A stretch of DNA of 64,000 nt from Leifsonia sp. fls2-241-R2A-40a (GCF_030209575.1 NZ_JARVRS010000001.1:1116001-1180000); one strand, 5' to 3'; numbered from the stretch's first letter, positions 18,118-30,021 are shown. Notes: generated by a model from the letters alone, not told the origin. Program-made: numbers and translations.

Positions 18118-19925
18118 CGACGGGCGGGACGACCGGCGGGATCACGCGCGGCGCCACGCCCGGGGCGACGGGCGGGGCGACCGCGATCGAGGACCACGCC
18201 GCCCTCGGCGACGGCCGCACCGTCGCCTTGATCGATCGTTCCGGCACCGTCGACTGGCTGCCCATCCCGAGCCTCGACTCGCCGCCCGTCTTCGCCGCCC
18301 TGCTCGACCCCGAACGCGGCGGCCGCATCCTCCTGCGGCCGGTCAGCGACTTCGAGGCTCGCAGGCGCTACCTGCCCGGGACCAACGTGCTCGAGACCAC
18401 GTTCACCACCGCGACCGGCTCGGTGCGGGTCACGGATGCGCTGGTCACCGGCGTCGCCGGCCGCCTCCCCTGGTTGGAGCTCGCCCGCCGCATCGAGGGG
18501 ATCGCGGGCACCGTCGTCATGGACTGGGCGGTCGAGCCGGGCACCATGCTGGGCGAGGCCGGCCCGTGGGCCGAGCGGGTGGACGGCAAGCGCATCCTGC
18601 GTGTCCGCAAGGTCAACATCGGCGTCACCGGACTGACCGATGCCGAGGACGACGAGGATGCGCCCCGCTTCGGCGGCCGCATCCGGGTCGCCGACGGCTC
18701 GCGCCGGACGCTCACCATCGTGGCGACGAACGACGAACCGCTGCACCTCCCCGACCCGGGCAACGTCGACATCGGTATCGACCGGACGGTCTCCAACTGG
18801 GAGCTCTGGTCTCGCACGTTCTCGTACCAGGGCCCCTGGGATGAGGCCGTCCAGCGGAGCGCGCTCGCCCTGAAGCTGCTTCTCTACGCCCCGACGGGCG
18901 CCATCGCGGCGGCCGGCACGACGTCCCTTCCGGAGACGCCGCGCGGTGGCAAGAACTGGGACTATCGCTTCGCCTGGGTGCGCGACACGGCCTACGCCCT
19001 GCGGGCGCTCGCCCGCTTCGGCCTGCGCGAGGAGACGCATGCCGCGATCTCCTGGCTGCTGCGCGCCGTGAAGGGAGACGTCGCCGAACTGCGCGTGCTG
19101 TACGGGCTGCGCGAGGAGGCATCCACGGATCCCCAGACCCACGACGCCCCCGGCTGGCGCGGGATCGGGCCGGTGGTCACCGGCAACCGGGCCGCGGGCC
19201 AGCTGCAGCTCGGCGTCTTCGGCGACCTGCTCAGCGTCGCGCTGGCGTACGCCTCTGCGGGCAACGTCCTCGACGTTCCGACCCGGAGGCTGGTCGCCGA
19301 CGTCGCCGATCACGTCTGCGACGTGTGGCGCCTGCCCGACTCGGGGATGTGGGAGCTCAGCGAGCTGCGCCACCACACCTCCTCGAAGATGGGCTGCTGG
19401 CAGGCCCTCCAGTCGGCGCTGTCACTGGTCGAACTCGGCCAGATCGAGGGCAACCCGTCGCGGTGGCGGCGCGAGGCGGACGTCATCCACGCGTGGGTGG
19501 AGGAGAACTGCTGGTCCGAGCGTCTGGGCGCCTACACGATGGCGGCCGGCGACGAGGAGTTGGATGCGTCGGTGCTGCTGCACGCGCCGAGCGGATTCGA
19601 TCGCGGCGAGCGGATGCGGTCGACCATCGACGCGCTTCGACGCGAGCTGGGAGACGGCCCGCTGCTGTTCCGGTTCACCGGCGCCGAGGCGGAGGGGGAG
19701 CTCCCCTTTGTCGCGTGCTCCTTCTGGCTGGTCTCGGCGCTCGCCTGCGTCGGCGATATCCCGGAGGCGACGGCGCTCATGGACGACCTGGTCGGCCGCG
19801 CCAACGACGTCGGGCTCTATGCCGAGATGATGGCTGCCGACGGCGCCTTCTGGGGCAACTTCCCGCAGGCGCTGTCGCATCTGGGCCTCATCGACGCCGC
19901 TCTGACGATCGCCGACCTGCGCTGA
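18114..19925 (+). CDS. GH15-family glycosidase (glucoamylase/trehalase-like)
   Basis: 603 aa from GTG 18114, overlapping the kinase stop by 4 nt. It opens with a low-complexity Gly/Thr stretch (TTGGTTGG..TRGATPGATGG), then IEDHAALGDGRTVALIDRSG, the usual start of actinobacterial GH15 proteins. The (alpha/alpha)6 domain shows NWDYRFAWVRDTAYALRAL and WELSELRHHTSSKMGCWQAL. Without a signal peptide it is intracellular, releasing glucose from maltodextrins or, as in the mycobacterial branch, from trehalose; sequence alone does not decide. It ends the glgX-kinase-GH15 unit and is followed by a hairpin. Confidence 0.9.
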   Translation: MTTGGTTGGITRGATPGATGGATAIEDHAALGDGRTVALIDRSGTVDWLPIPSLDSPPVFAALLDPERGGRILLRPVSDFEARRRYLPGTNVLETTFTTATGSVRVTDALVTGVAGRLPWLELARRIEGIAGTVVMDWAVEPGTMLGEAGPWAERVDGKRILRVRKVNIGVTGLTDAEDDEDAPRFGGRIRVADGSRRTLTIVATNDEPLHLPDPGNVDIGIDRTVSNWELWSRTFSYQGPWDEAVQRSALALKLLLYAPTGAIAAAGTTSLPETPRGGKNWDYRFAWVRDTAYALRALARFGLREETHAAISWLLRAVKGDVAELRVLYGLREEASTDPQTHDAPGWRGIGPVVTGNRAAGQLQLGVFGDLLSVALAYASAGNVLDVPTRRLVADVADHVCDVWRLPDSGMWELSELRHHTSSKMGCWQALQSALSLVELGQIEGNPSRWRREADVIHAWVEENCWSERLGAYTMAAGDEELDASVLLHAPSGFDRGERMRSTIDALRRELGDGPLLFRFTGAEAEGELPFVACSFWLVSALACVGDIPEATALMDDLVGRANDVGLYAEMMAADGAFWGNFPQALSHLGLIDAALTIADLR

Positions 19926-19940
19926 CCAGCTGCCTGACGC

Positions 19941-19974
19941 GACACGCCGTCCGGCGGGCGCCGCACGGCGTGTC
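19941..19974. terminator. bidirectional hairpin terminator
   Basis: GACACGCCGT (19941-19950) and ACGGCGTGTC (19965-19974) form a perfect 10-bp stem between the convergent GH15 gene (end 19925) and acetyl-CoA synthetase gene (end 19978). It can end transcription from both sides. Confidence 0.8.
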
Positions 19975-19977
19975 CCG

Positions 19978-21972
19978 TCAACTCGATCGGACAGGTCCCG
20001 TCCGGGCGGCCAGCGCCGTGGCGATCGCGTGGGGCACCGTATCGTCCTGGAGCGACGTCGTATCCCCGAGCGGACGCCCGTCGAACAGGTCGACCAATAG
20101 TCGCCGCATGATCTTGCCCGACCGCGTCTTGGGCAGATCCCCGACCAGGACGACGTGCCGCGGCTTGGCGATCGCACCGATCTCGCGGGTCACCTGTTCG
20201 CGCAGCTCCGACTCCTGCGGGGCCCTCCCCGACGGGACCACGAACGCCGCGACCGCCTGACCGGTGGTGTCGTCGCCGACGCCGACCACTGCCGCCTCCG
20301 AGACGCGAGGATGCGCCACGAGTGCCGACTCGATCTCGATCGTCGACAGGCGGTGACCGGAGACGTTGATGACGTCGTCGAGCCGTCCGAGCAGCCAGAT
20401 GTAGCCGTCGGGGTCGACCGCTGCTCCGTCGCCGGCGAGGAAGTACCCGCGCTCCGCAAAGGGACGCCAGTACGAGTCGCGGTAGCGCTCCGGGTCGCCC
20501 CAGACCGTGCGCGACATCGCCGGCCAGGTCCCGTCGATCACGATGGAGCCCCCAGAGCCCCGGGGCACCTCAGCTCCGCACTCGTCCACCACCCGCACGG
20601 TCACGCCGGGCACCGCGACGGTCGCGGATCCCGGCTTCAGCGCGGTGACTCCCGGCAGCGGCGCGACGATCGCGGCGCCCGACTCCGACTGCCACCAGGT
20701 GTCGACCACGGGCGCCCGCCCGGCGCCGATGTGTTCGCGGAACCACATCCACGCCTCCGGGTTGATCGCCTCCCCGACCGTCCCGAGCAGCCGGATGCTG
20801 GACAGGTCCCAGCCGTCGCCGAGACCCTCCGGGAACCAGGTCATGAAGGTCCGGATGAGCGTCGGCGCCGTGTAGTACGTGCTCACTCCGTAGCGCTCGA
20901 TGATCTCGAAGTGGCGACCGGTGTGCGGGGTGTTCGGCGTCCCCTCGTAGATCACCGATGTGGCGCCGTTGGAGAGCGGTCCGTACAGGACGTACGTGTG
21001 CGCGGTGACCCAGGCCAGGTCGGCCGTGCACCAGTACACGTCGTCGTCCTTCGCGTCGAAGAGGGCCCAGTGGCTCCAGGACGCCTGCGTCAGGTAGCCG
21101 CCGGTGGTGTGGACGACGCCCTTCGGACGTCCCGTCGTGCCCGACGTGTAGATGATGAACAGCGGCGTCTCGGCGTCGAAGAACTCGGGGTCGTGGATAT
21201 CCGGGGCCGTGTCCACGACGTCGTGCCACCAGACGTCGCGGCCAGGGGTCCACGGGATGTCGGGGGTGAGGTCACCGGTTCGCCGGACCACCAGGACGTG
21301 CTCGATCGCGTTGTCCCCGTCGACCGCCGCATCCGCGTTCGCCTTGACGGGCACCGCGGCGCCCCGTCGGAACTGCCCGTCGGAGGTGACCAGCAGCTTG
21401 GCGCCGGTGTCTTCGACGCGGAACCGCAGCGCCTCCGCCGAGAACCCTCCGAAGACGAGCGAGTGGATGGCGCCCACGCGCGCGATCGCGAGCGTGATGA
21501 CGACGGTCTCGGGGATCACCGGAAGGTAGACCACGACGCGGTCCCCCTTCCCGATGCCGAGCTCGGCGAGAGCGTTCGCCGCTCGTGCCACCCGGCGCTG
21601 GAGGTCCGAGTACGTGATGGTCTCGCGGTCGCCCGGTTCGCCCTCGAAGTGGAGAGCCACCCGGTCGCCGCGTCCCGCCGCGACGTGCCGGTCGACGCAG
21701 TTGACGGCGGCGTTCAGGCGGCCGCCTGCGAACCACTCAGCCTGCGGCACGGTCAGCTCGCCGTCGGGGCCGGCGACGGCCGGCTCCCAGGTGTGGGCGG
21801 TGTGCCACGGCTCGGCCCAGTCGAGCCGTGCGGCCTGGCGCTCCCAGAACGCGACAGGACCCGCGGCGGCCTCGGCGAACACCGACGCGTCGACGTTCGC
21901 TTGCGCGGCGAATGCGGCGGACGGCGGGTAGAGCCGGGTCTCGCGGCCGAGGTTCTCGATCGGGGAGCTCAT
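19978..21972 (-). CDS. acs: acetyl-CoA synthetase
   Basis: 664 aa, usual length. It activates acetate (possibly propionate) to the acyl-AMP and then acyl-CoA. The AMP-binding P-loop motif IYTSGTTGRPKGVVHTTGGY lies near residue 270, the hinge/adenylate motif is LLGRLDDVINVSGHR, and the acetylatable catalytic Lys is in KTRSGKIMRR near the C-terminus. The N-terminal ACAS segment (FWERQAARLDWAEPWHTAHTWE) is present. It stands on the minus strand behind the UvrA-like gene with a 119-nt gap in which I see no clear promoter. Confidence 0.95.
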   Translation of the reverse strand: MSSPIENLGRETRLYPPSAAFAAQANVDASVFAEAAAGPVAFWERQAARLDWAEPWHTAHTWEPAVAGPDGELTVPQAEWFAGGRLNAAVNCVDRHVAAGRGDRVALHFEGEPGDRETITYSDLQRRVARAANALAELGIGKGDRVVVYLPVIPETVVITLAIARVGAIHSLVFGGFSAEALRFRVEDTGAKLLVTSDGQFRRGAAVPVKANADAAVDGDNAIEHVLVVRRTGDLTPDIPWTPGRDVWWHDVVDTAPDIHDPEFFDAETPLFIIYTSGTTGRPKGVVHTTGGYLTQASWSHWALFDAKDDDVYWCTADLAWVTAHTYVLYGPLSNGATSVIYEGTPNTPHTGRHFEIIERYGVSTYYTAPTLIRTFMTWFPEGLGDGWDLSSIRLLGTVGEAINPEAWMWFREHIGAGRAPVVDTWWQSESGAAIVAPLPGVTALKPGSATVAVPGVTVRVVDECGAEVPRGSGGSIVIDGTWPAMSRTVWGDPERYRDSYWRPFAERGYFLAGDGAAVDPDGYIWLLGRLDDVINVSGHRLSTIEIESALVAHPRVSEAAVVGVGDDTTGQAVAAFVVPSGRAPQESELREQVTREIGAIAKPRHVVLVGDLPKTRSGKIMRRLLVDLFDGRPLGDTTSLQDDTVPHAIATALAARTGPVRSS

Positions 21973-22091
21973 CCTGCGACGGTATCGGCGGTCAGCCTGC
22001 CACCCCGCGCCGGCCCGTAAGGATCCGTAACGCCCGGCCCCTCACCGCCGGATCCCACGGCGAACCACCCCGCCGCAGACCCGCCCGCCGC

Positions 22092-24431
<2,340 letters not shown>

Positions 24432-24467
24432 GTCGATTCCCTCCGGTCGAACGTGACCCACGATATA

Positions 24468-25037
24468 TCAGCCCTCTGACATCGGGGGATGGACCGTGTA
24501 CCGCAGGCGCGCGAACTGCCCGACCGCCGAGGCCGACTCGAGGTGCAGACGGTCCGACTCCACCCTCCGCGGGAACAGCGGCGCGCCGCCGGTCAGGGCT
24601 ACCGGCGCGATCGACAGCGCCAGCTCATCCAGCGCGCCGGCATCGAAGAATTGCCCCGCGAGCTCGCCGCCGCCGACGACCCAGATGTCGCCATCACCGG
24701 CCGCCTCCCGGATGGCCGGAAGAGCCTCGGACACGGGCCCGGAGACGAAGCGGATGTCGGCGCCCTTCGGAACCGGCAGTTCCCGGTGCGTGAACGCGAA
24801 CGTCGGCCGGGTGCCGTGGAACTCCTGCCACTTCTCGGGATGCGCCAGGATGTCGCCCTCCCGGAGCACCCACTCGTACGTGGTGCTCCCCTCCACCATC
24901 ACCGCCGCATCCGTCGGCAGCAGTTCGGAGTCCGGCACCTCTCCACCCGGAACGGCGAACAGCCAGGCCAGCGAGTCGTTCTCATCCGCGATCCACCCGT
25001 TGATCGTCGCGGCCGTGTCGAAGATGATCCTCCCCAT
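24468..25037 (-). CDS. dihydrofolate-reductase-like (RibD C-terminal) protein
   Basis: 189 aa from ATG 25037. The fold signature is MGRIIFDTAATINGWIADE at the start and GDIWVVGGGELAGQFFDAGALDEL near residue 120, the NADPH-binding strand of the RibD-C/DHFR-like family. Members reduce pteridine- or flavin-related substrates, but most are uncharacterised. It lies 36 nt upstream of the UvrA-like gene on the same strand and 49 nt from the divergent PHP gene. Confidence 0.88.
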   Translation of the reverse strand: MGRIIFDTAATINGWIADENDSLAWLFAVPGGEVPDSELLPTDAAVMVEGSTTYEWVLREGDILAHPEKWQEFHGTRPTFAFTHRELPVPKGADIRFVSGPVSEALPAIREAAGDGDIWVVGGGELAGQFFDAGALDELALSIAPVALTGGAPLFPRRVESDRLHLESASAVGQFARLRYTVHPPMSEG

Positions 25038-25086
25038 GTCCGCCGACGGTACCGGCCACCACCGACACGGTGGGAGCATGGTCCGC

Positions 25087-26097
25087 ATGGATGCCGTCGA
25101 CGCGCTGAACGAGATCGCTTTCTGGCTCGAGCGGGAGCTGGCGCCCAGCTTCAAGGTCCAGGCCTTCCGGCGCGCAGCGGCCACCATCGCCCCGCTCGAC
25201 GCCGACGAGCTCGCCGCCCGCGTCGCCGACGGCCGCCTGAAGCGCACCAAGGGCATCGGCGACCGCACGTTCCAGGTGATCGCGCAGGCGGTCGACGGAG
25301 AGGTGCCCTCCTACCTCGCCGACCTGCGCGAGCGCAACGACCAGCCGCTCGACACCGGCGGCGCCGAGCTGCTCGCCCAGTTGCGCGGCGATCTCCACAG
25401 CCACACCGAGTGGTCCGACGGCACCGTCCCGATCGAGGTCATGGCCGCGGCCGCCGCGACGCTCGGCCGGGAGTACCAGGCCATCACCGACCACTCCCCC
25501 ACCCTCACCGTCGCGAGCGGCCTCAGCGCGGAGCGGCTCGAGGAGCAGCTCGGCGTCATCGCGGCTCTCGACACCGGCTCGCTCACCCTCCTCACCGGGA
25601 TCGAGGTCGACATCCTCGAGGACGGCACCCTCGACCAGACCCCGGAACTGCTGGGCCGGTTGGATGTGGTGGTCGGCAGCGTGCACTCCAAGCTCCGGTC
25701 GGACCGCCGGACGATGACGAAGCGGATGCTCGGCGGCATCCACGACCCGCAGACGAACGTGCTCGGACACTGCACGGGACGGCTGGTGCAGGGATCCCGC
25801 GGAACGCGTCCCCCGTCGGAGTTCGACGCCGACGCGGTGTTCGCCGCGTGCGTCGAGAACCAGGTCGCGGTGGAGATCAACTCGCGTCCGGAACGTCAGG
25901 ACCCGCCGGACGACCTCATCCAGCGTGCGCTCGATGCAGGGTGCTTCTTCTCGATCGACACGGACGCCCATGCACCGGGTCAGCTCGACTTCCTCGCCTA
26001 CGGCGCCGCGCGCGCTGCCGCGAACGGCGTCCCCGCCGACCGCATCATCACCTCCTGGCCGCTCGACCGCCTCCGCGCCTGGCTGGCCAAGTCCTGA
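25087..26097 (+). CDS. PHP-domain metal-dependent hydrolase with helix-hairpin-helix N-terminus
   Basis: 336 aa from ATG 25087, the start with proper spacing to GGGAG; an ATG at 25078 is too close. Residues 1-85 resemble the DNA polymerase X HhH region (AFRRAAATIAPL, RTKGIGDRTFQVI). The PHP domain follows with metal ligands in GDLHSHTEWSDG, ITDHSP, GIEVDILEDG, GSVHSK, GHCTGR, EINSRP and DTDAHAP. It looks like the N- and C-terminal parts of a bacterial PolX without the polymerase palm. A phosphoesterase role on DNA ends or sugar phosphates is plausible but unproven. Confidence 0.9.
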   Translation: MDAVDALNEIAFWLERELAPSFKVQAFRRAAATIAPLDADELAARVADGRLKRTKGIGDRTFQVIAQAVDGEVPSYLADLRERNDQPLDTGGAELLAQLRGDLHSHTEWSDGTVPIEVMAAAAATLGREYQAITDHSPTLTVASGLSAERLEEQLGVIAALDTGSLTLLTGIEVDILEDGTLDQTPELLGRLDVVVGSVHSKLRSDRRTMTKRMLGGIHDPQTNVLGHCTGRLVQGSRGTRPPSEFDADAVFAACVENQVAVEINSRPERQDPPDDLIQRALDAGCFFSIDTDAHAPGQLDFLAYGAARAAANGVPADRIITSWPLDRLRAWLAKS

Positions 26098-26118
26098 CCT
26101 CGCCGCTGCGGGAAGGGC

Positions 26119-26886
26119 TCAGAGGCCCCAGGCGGACGCGGGAGCCTGCACGACCTGCACCGGCCGCGTGCTCCAGTGCGAACCGTTGCCGTAGTGGCTG
26201 GTCGCCCACGGTGACGCCCAGATCGCGGCGGCGGTCGCGTCCGCCGACGTCCCGGCCTGCAGGCCGGCCACGATCGCGGGATACCCGCGCTGCAGGTTCT
26301 TCGCGCAGTACTCGGCCGCGGTGACGAGATCCGGATAGCTTCCGAGCCCGGCGCCGCCGCCCGACCCGTACCCGTTGTTCAGGGGGTTGTTGCGGTTCCA
26401 CCAGTCGGGCGGCCCGTTCTCCTGGCGCATCCAGCGCAGCATCACGTTGACGTTCTCGTCGGTCTGCGGCCAGCCGCCGAACATGAGCACGAGCTTCGCC
26501 CACGCCTCGTTCGTCCCGACGCGGGCGAGCGTCTGCAGCCCGTCGGTCGCGCTGAGGTTCTCGCGGTTAACCACCGGCGCGGCGATGGTGGCATCCACGA
26601 GCAGCTGCTGGTCGGGAGCGGGCGCAGGAACGACACGACCCGGCGCGACGGTGGTCGACGGCGCGACGCGCAGAGTGGATGCGAGCGCCTCATCCGTCGG
26701 CACGATCGAGAATCCGCACACCAGCCCGATCACGGCGAGCGTTACTCCGATGCGGTGCTGCAGCGGCAGCCCGGCCCTCCGCGGCGGCTTCGGAAGCCGG
26801 ATGCGCACCCGCTGCGTCGGCACGGCAGCACGACGACCGGCCGGACGACGGCCGCGGGGGCGGAGGGGGGCGGATGCGGGGGGCAT
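26119..26886 (-). CDS. secreted lysozyme-like protein (putative)
   Basis: 255 aa. A long basic N-terminus (RPRGRRPAGRRAAV) leads into a hydrophobic segment (IGVTLAVIGLVCGFSIV), then EALAS as a possible cleavage site, so it is exported or membrane-anchored. The C-terminal half (about 115-255) has MLRWMRQENGPPDWW and WNRNNPLNNGYGSGG, a pattern seen in lysozyme-like domains, where the Glu would be catalytic. The family assignment is tentative. It is convergent with the PHP gene. Confidence 0.55.
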   Translation of the reverse strand: MPPASAPLRPRGRRPAGRRAAVPTQRVRIRLPKPPRRAGLPLQHRIGVTLAVIGLVCGFSIVPTDEALASTLRVAPSTTVAPGRVVPAPAPDQQLLVDATIAAPVVNRENLSATDGLQTLARVGTNEAWAKLVLMFGGWPQTDENVNVMLRWMRQENGPPDWWNRNNPLNNGYGSGGGAGLGSYPDLVTAAEYCAKNLQRGYPAIVAGLQAGTSADATAAAIWASPWATSHYGNGSHWSTRPVQVVQAPASAWGL

Positions 26887-26930
26887 ACCCGACGTAGAGT
26901 ACCAGCGTCCTACGGGAACGCCACCGCGAG

Positions 26931-27437
26931 CTACCGGGCCACCTCGTTCAGACGGGCGAGCAGACCGGCCAGCCGGCGCACATCCTCTTCGCCCCAGCGA
27001 CGCAGGCCGCGGTACAGGGTGGCCTGGTCGGCCGCCCGCACTTCGTTCACCTTCTCGACCGCTTCGGGGGTCGCCGCGATGAAGCTCGCCCGACGGTCCT
27101 CCGGGTCGGTCTTCCGCTCGACGAAACCCATGTCTTCGAGCAGTTTCACCTGCCGGCTGATCACGCTCTTGTCCGTGTACAGCATCGCGGCGAGCGCGCC
27201 CGCGTGGATGGGTCCGCTGCGCACGATCGTGGTGAGCAGCTTGTAGCCGCCCGGCTGGAGATCCGGGTGGATGCGCTCCGCGCGGTCGCGCATCGCGGTG
27301 CCCACCTGGTTGAACAACCGGGTGAACTGCTCCTCCACGTCGGAGATGGCCGCGTCGCTCGCCTGTTCCGAGTCGACGGGAAGGGTGGCGGCGGAGCCCG
27401 CCGCCACCCGATCCGTATTGTCCATGGCCGCGATCAT
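26931..27437 (-). CDS. MarR-family regulator of the adjacent efflux pump
   Basis: 168 aa from ATG 27437, which has GGAG at 4 nt; an internal ATG at 27425 is the alternative. The winged helix is ALAAMLYTDKSVISRQVKLLEDMGFVERKTDPEDRR. It lies 11 nt behind the MFS exporter gene on the same strand, so pump and regulator form one operon. A strong dyad overlaps the pump promoter and is its likely operator. Loss of binding on drug contact would switch the pair on. Confidence 0.9.
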   Translation of the reverse strand: MIAAMDNTDRVAAGSAATLPVDSEQASDAAISDVEEQFTRLFNQVGTAMRDRAERIHPDLQPGGYKLLTTIVRSGPIHAGALAAMLYTDKSVISRQVKLLEDMGFVERKTDPEDRRASFIAATPEAVEKVNEVRAADQATLYRGLRRWGEEDVRRLAGLLARLNEVAR

Positions 27438-27448
27438 AACGCGCTCCG

Positions 27449-29167
27449 CTAGCGGCCCTTCACAGCGGAGAGGTCGTCCTCCTCCGATGGCCGGACCGCC
27501 GCCACCGAGCCGGTCACGGGAGCGCCGATGAGCGCCTCTGCGACGCCGAGCGCGTTCTCCTCCGCGGCCTCGAGCGGCGTCTCGCCGTTCTCCTCCTGCA
27601 TCCGCTCGATGGCGGTCTTGCTGCCGAGCTTGATGTTCGGGAGGAAGAGGATGGCGACGATCGTGATGATGGCGAGCGGCACAGCGACGAGGAAGATGTC
27701 CGCGACGGACTGGCCGTACACCGACTCCACGATCGTGCGGATCGGGAGGGGCAGCGAATTGACCTCGGGCAGCGTGCCGCTCTGCAGCGACTTCGCCGCC
27801 TCGACGCCCTTCGCGCCGAGCTTCGCGACAGCGGCCATCAGGTCGTCCTTGCGGTCCGCCATCCCGTTCGTCACCGCCGTGCCGAGGATGGAGCCCATCA
27901 CCGAGACGCCGATGGTGCCGCCCAGGCTGCGGAAGAACGCGACGTTCGAGCTCGCCGCGCCGAGCTGCTCCGGCCGCACCGTGTTCTGCACGATGAGCAC
28001 GAGGTTCTGCATCACCATGCCGACACCGGCGCCGAGGATCAGCATGTACACCGAGACCAGCCAGTAGTTCGTGTCGTACTCGATCGTGCTCATGAGGTAC
28101 AGACCGACGGTCAGCAGCACGGAGCCGACGACCATGAAGGCCTTCCACTTGCCGAACCGGCTGATCAGGTTGCCCACGATCATCGAGGACAGCAGCAGAC
28201 CGAGGATCATCGGCAGCGTCAGCAGACCCGACTCTGTCGGCGTCGCACCGCGAGCCAGCTGCATGTACTGGCCGAGGAAGACGGAGGTTCCGAACATCGC
28301 GACCCCGACCGAGATGGAGGCGATGACCGCGAGGGTGAAGGTGCGGTTCTTGAACATCCCGAGCGGGATGATCGGCTCCTTCACGACGAGCTCTGTGACG
28401 ATCGTCGCGATGATCAGGGCGATCGCGCCGCCCACCATCCAGAACGACTCCGGGCTGACCCAGTCGAAGTTCTTACCGGCCAGAGAGACCCAGATCAGCA
28501 GGAGCGAGACGCCGGCGGCGAGGAAGATCGCACCGAGGTAGTCGATGCGGACCTTGCGTGCGGGGCGCTTGGGGAGGCGGAGTGTGACCTGCAGCAGGAA
28601 GATCGCGACGATCGCGACGGGGACGCCGACGAAGAAGTTCCAGCGCCATCCGATGGAGTCGGTGAGCAGACCGCCGACCAGCGGGCCGCCGACCGTGCCG
28701 ACCGCCATGATGCCGCCGAAGAGGCCCATGTACCGGCCGCGCTCGCGCGGGCTGATGATGTCGGCCATGATGATCTGGCTCAGGGCGGTCAGTCCGCCTG
28801 CGCCGAGGCCCTGGATGACGCGGAATCCGATCAGCATGTTGGTGTCGGCCGAGAAGCCGGCGAGCGCAGAGCCCGCGACGAAGATGACGAGGGCGAGCTG
28901 GATGAGCAGCTTGCGGTTGAGCAGGTCGGCGAGCTTGCCCCAGATCGGGGTGGAGACCGTGGTGGCGAGCAGCGTGCTGGTGACGACCCACGTGTAGGCG
29001 GTCTGGTCGCCGTGCAGCTCGGAGATGATCCGCGGCATCGAGGTCGACACGACCGTGCCCGCGAGGATCGAGACGAACATCCCGAGCAGCAGCCCGGAAA
29101 GGGATTCGAGCACCTGCCGGTGCGACATCACTGCCGGTGCTCCATCCCTGGAGAGAGTGGTTGACAT
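27449..29167 (-). CDS. MFS multidrug exporter, DHA2 (EmrB/QacA) type
   Basis: 572 aa with about 14 hydrophobic spans. The N-terminal motif A-like loop GKLADLLNRKLL, motif C-like GGPLVGGLLTDSIGWRWNFF and QGLGAGGLTALSQ mark a proton-driven DHA2 drug exporter. The last 45 residues are cytoplasmic and acidic. It is transcribed from a strong promoter overlapped by a palindrome, with its MarR regulator next in the operon. Confidence 0.93.
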   Translation of the reverse strand: MSTTLSRDGAPAVMSHRQVLESLSGLLLGMFVSILAGTVVSTSMPRIISELHGDQTAYTWVVTSTLLATTVSTPIWGKLADLLNRKLLIQLALVIFVAGSALAGFSADTNMLIGFRVIQGLGAGGLTALSQIIMADIISPRERGRYMGLFGGIMAVGTVGGPLVGGLLTDSIGWRWNFFVGVPVAIVAIFLLQVTLRLPKRPARKVRIDYLGAIFLAAGVSLLLIWVSLAGKNFDWVSPESFWMVGGAIALIIATIVTELVVKEPIIPLGMFKNRTFTLAVIASISVGVAMFGTSVFLGQYMQLARGATPTESGLLTLPMILGLLLSSMIVGNLISRFGKWKAFMVVGSVLLTVGLYLMSTIEYDTNYWLVSVYMLILGAGVGMVMQNLVLIVQNTVRPEQLGAASSNVAFFRSLGGTIGVSVMGSILGTAVTNGMADRKDDLMAAVAKLGAKGVEAAKSLQSGTLPEVNSLPLPIRTIVESVYGQSVADIFLVAVPLAIITIVAILFLPNIKLGSKTAIERMQEENGETPLEAAEENALGVAEALIGAPVTGSVAAVRPSEEDDLSAVKGR

Positions 29168-29186
29168 GCGAATCCTTCACACAATT

Positions 29187-29230
29187 GGTTGACGACGATC
29201 AACCATATCTAAATAGATGACCATAGTCAA
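29187..29230 (-). promoter_or_regulatory. promoter and MarR operator of the MFS/MarR operon
   Basis: On the minus strand, TTGACT (29225-29230) and TATGGT (29202-29207) are spaced by exactly 17 nt. The dyad GGTTGA-CGACGA-TCAACC (29187-29204) overlaps the -10 element and the start of transcription, and a GTCAAC half-site recurs at the -35 box. This geometry fits autorepression by the MarR protein. Confidence 0.75.
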
Positions 29231-29343
29231 CTAACGTTCTGCAGTCCTGCAATATTTCCGTCTATGCCCGTTGGCTGAACGTCCTCGTAGCGGAGCGGGT
29301 CGACGCTCAGGGAGCGGCGTCGCGCATTCCCTAGCCTCGAGGG

Positions 29344-30021
29344 ATGCATGCTCGTCGACAGCGCTCCTGGACGCTGCGCGTCCCCGCCCACTGGATCGTC
29401 TGGACCGTCGTCCTCTTCGCGCTCACGGTCGCCCTCGGCTTCGCCGCGAAGACCCTCCCAGCCCTGCGCCTTGCGGGACTGGATGCGGCGGTCAACCGCG
29501 TGAACGCTCCCGTGCTGGACGACCTCGCCCTCGTGCTCGACCGCCTCGACCACCCGGTGGTCGTCGCGGTCGTCCTGGCAGCCGTCTTCGTCGTGCTGCT
29601 GTTCGTCGTGGGATGGCGTCGCGCGCTCGGCGTGTGCGTCGCGACCGGCGCGGGATGGCTCACGACGCTGGTCGTGAAGACCGTGGTGGCGCAGCCGCGC
29701 CCCTCCACCGACGGTCTGACCCATCTGCTCCGCATCTCTCCCGCGACCCTGAGCTATCCGAGCGGCCATGTGGTGTTCGCCGCTGCCCTCGTCACGGCGC
29801 TGGCGACGGTGTGCGCCACCGTCCGCGCCCGCACCGTCGTGCTCGTCATCGGGGCACTGTTCGTCCTCGCCGTCTCGTGGTCGCGGCTGTACGTCGGCGT
29901 CCACTACGGCACGGATGTTGTCGGCGGCGCGCTCAACGGCGTCGCCGGTGCCCTGCTGATCGCCGGTCTCTGGAACGTCGCGACACGAGGTCGCCGAAAG
30001 GGATACGCAGTCTCTCGGTAG
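29344..30021 (+). CDS. PAP2-family membrane phosphatase
   Basis: 225 aa with about five to six membrane spans. The three PAP2 motifs are present: KTVVAQPRP, SYPSGHVVF and SRLYVGVHYGTDVVGG, giving the Lys/Arg, Ser/His and Arg/His/Asp catalytic set. Such proteins remove phosphate from lipid phosphates such as undecaprenyl pyrophosphate or phosphatidic acid at the outer face of the membrane. It opens a stretch of envelope-related genes. Confidence 0.92.
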   Translation: MHARRQRSWTLRVPAHWIVWTVVLFALTVALGFAAKTLPALRLAGLDAAVNRVNAPVLDDLALVLDRLDHPVVVAVVLAAVFVVLLFVVGWRRALGVCVATGAGWLTTLVVKTVVAQPRPSTDGLTHLLRISPATLSYPSGHVVFAAALVTALATVCATVRARTVVLVIGALFVLAVSWSRLYVGVHYGTDVVGGALNGVAGALLIAGLWNVATRGRRKGYAVSR

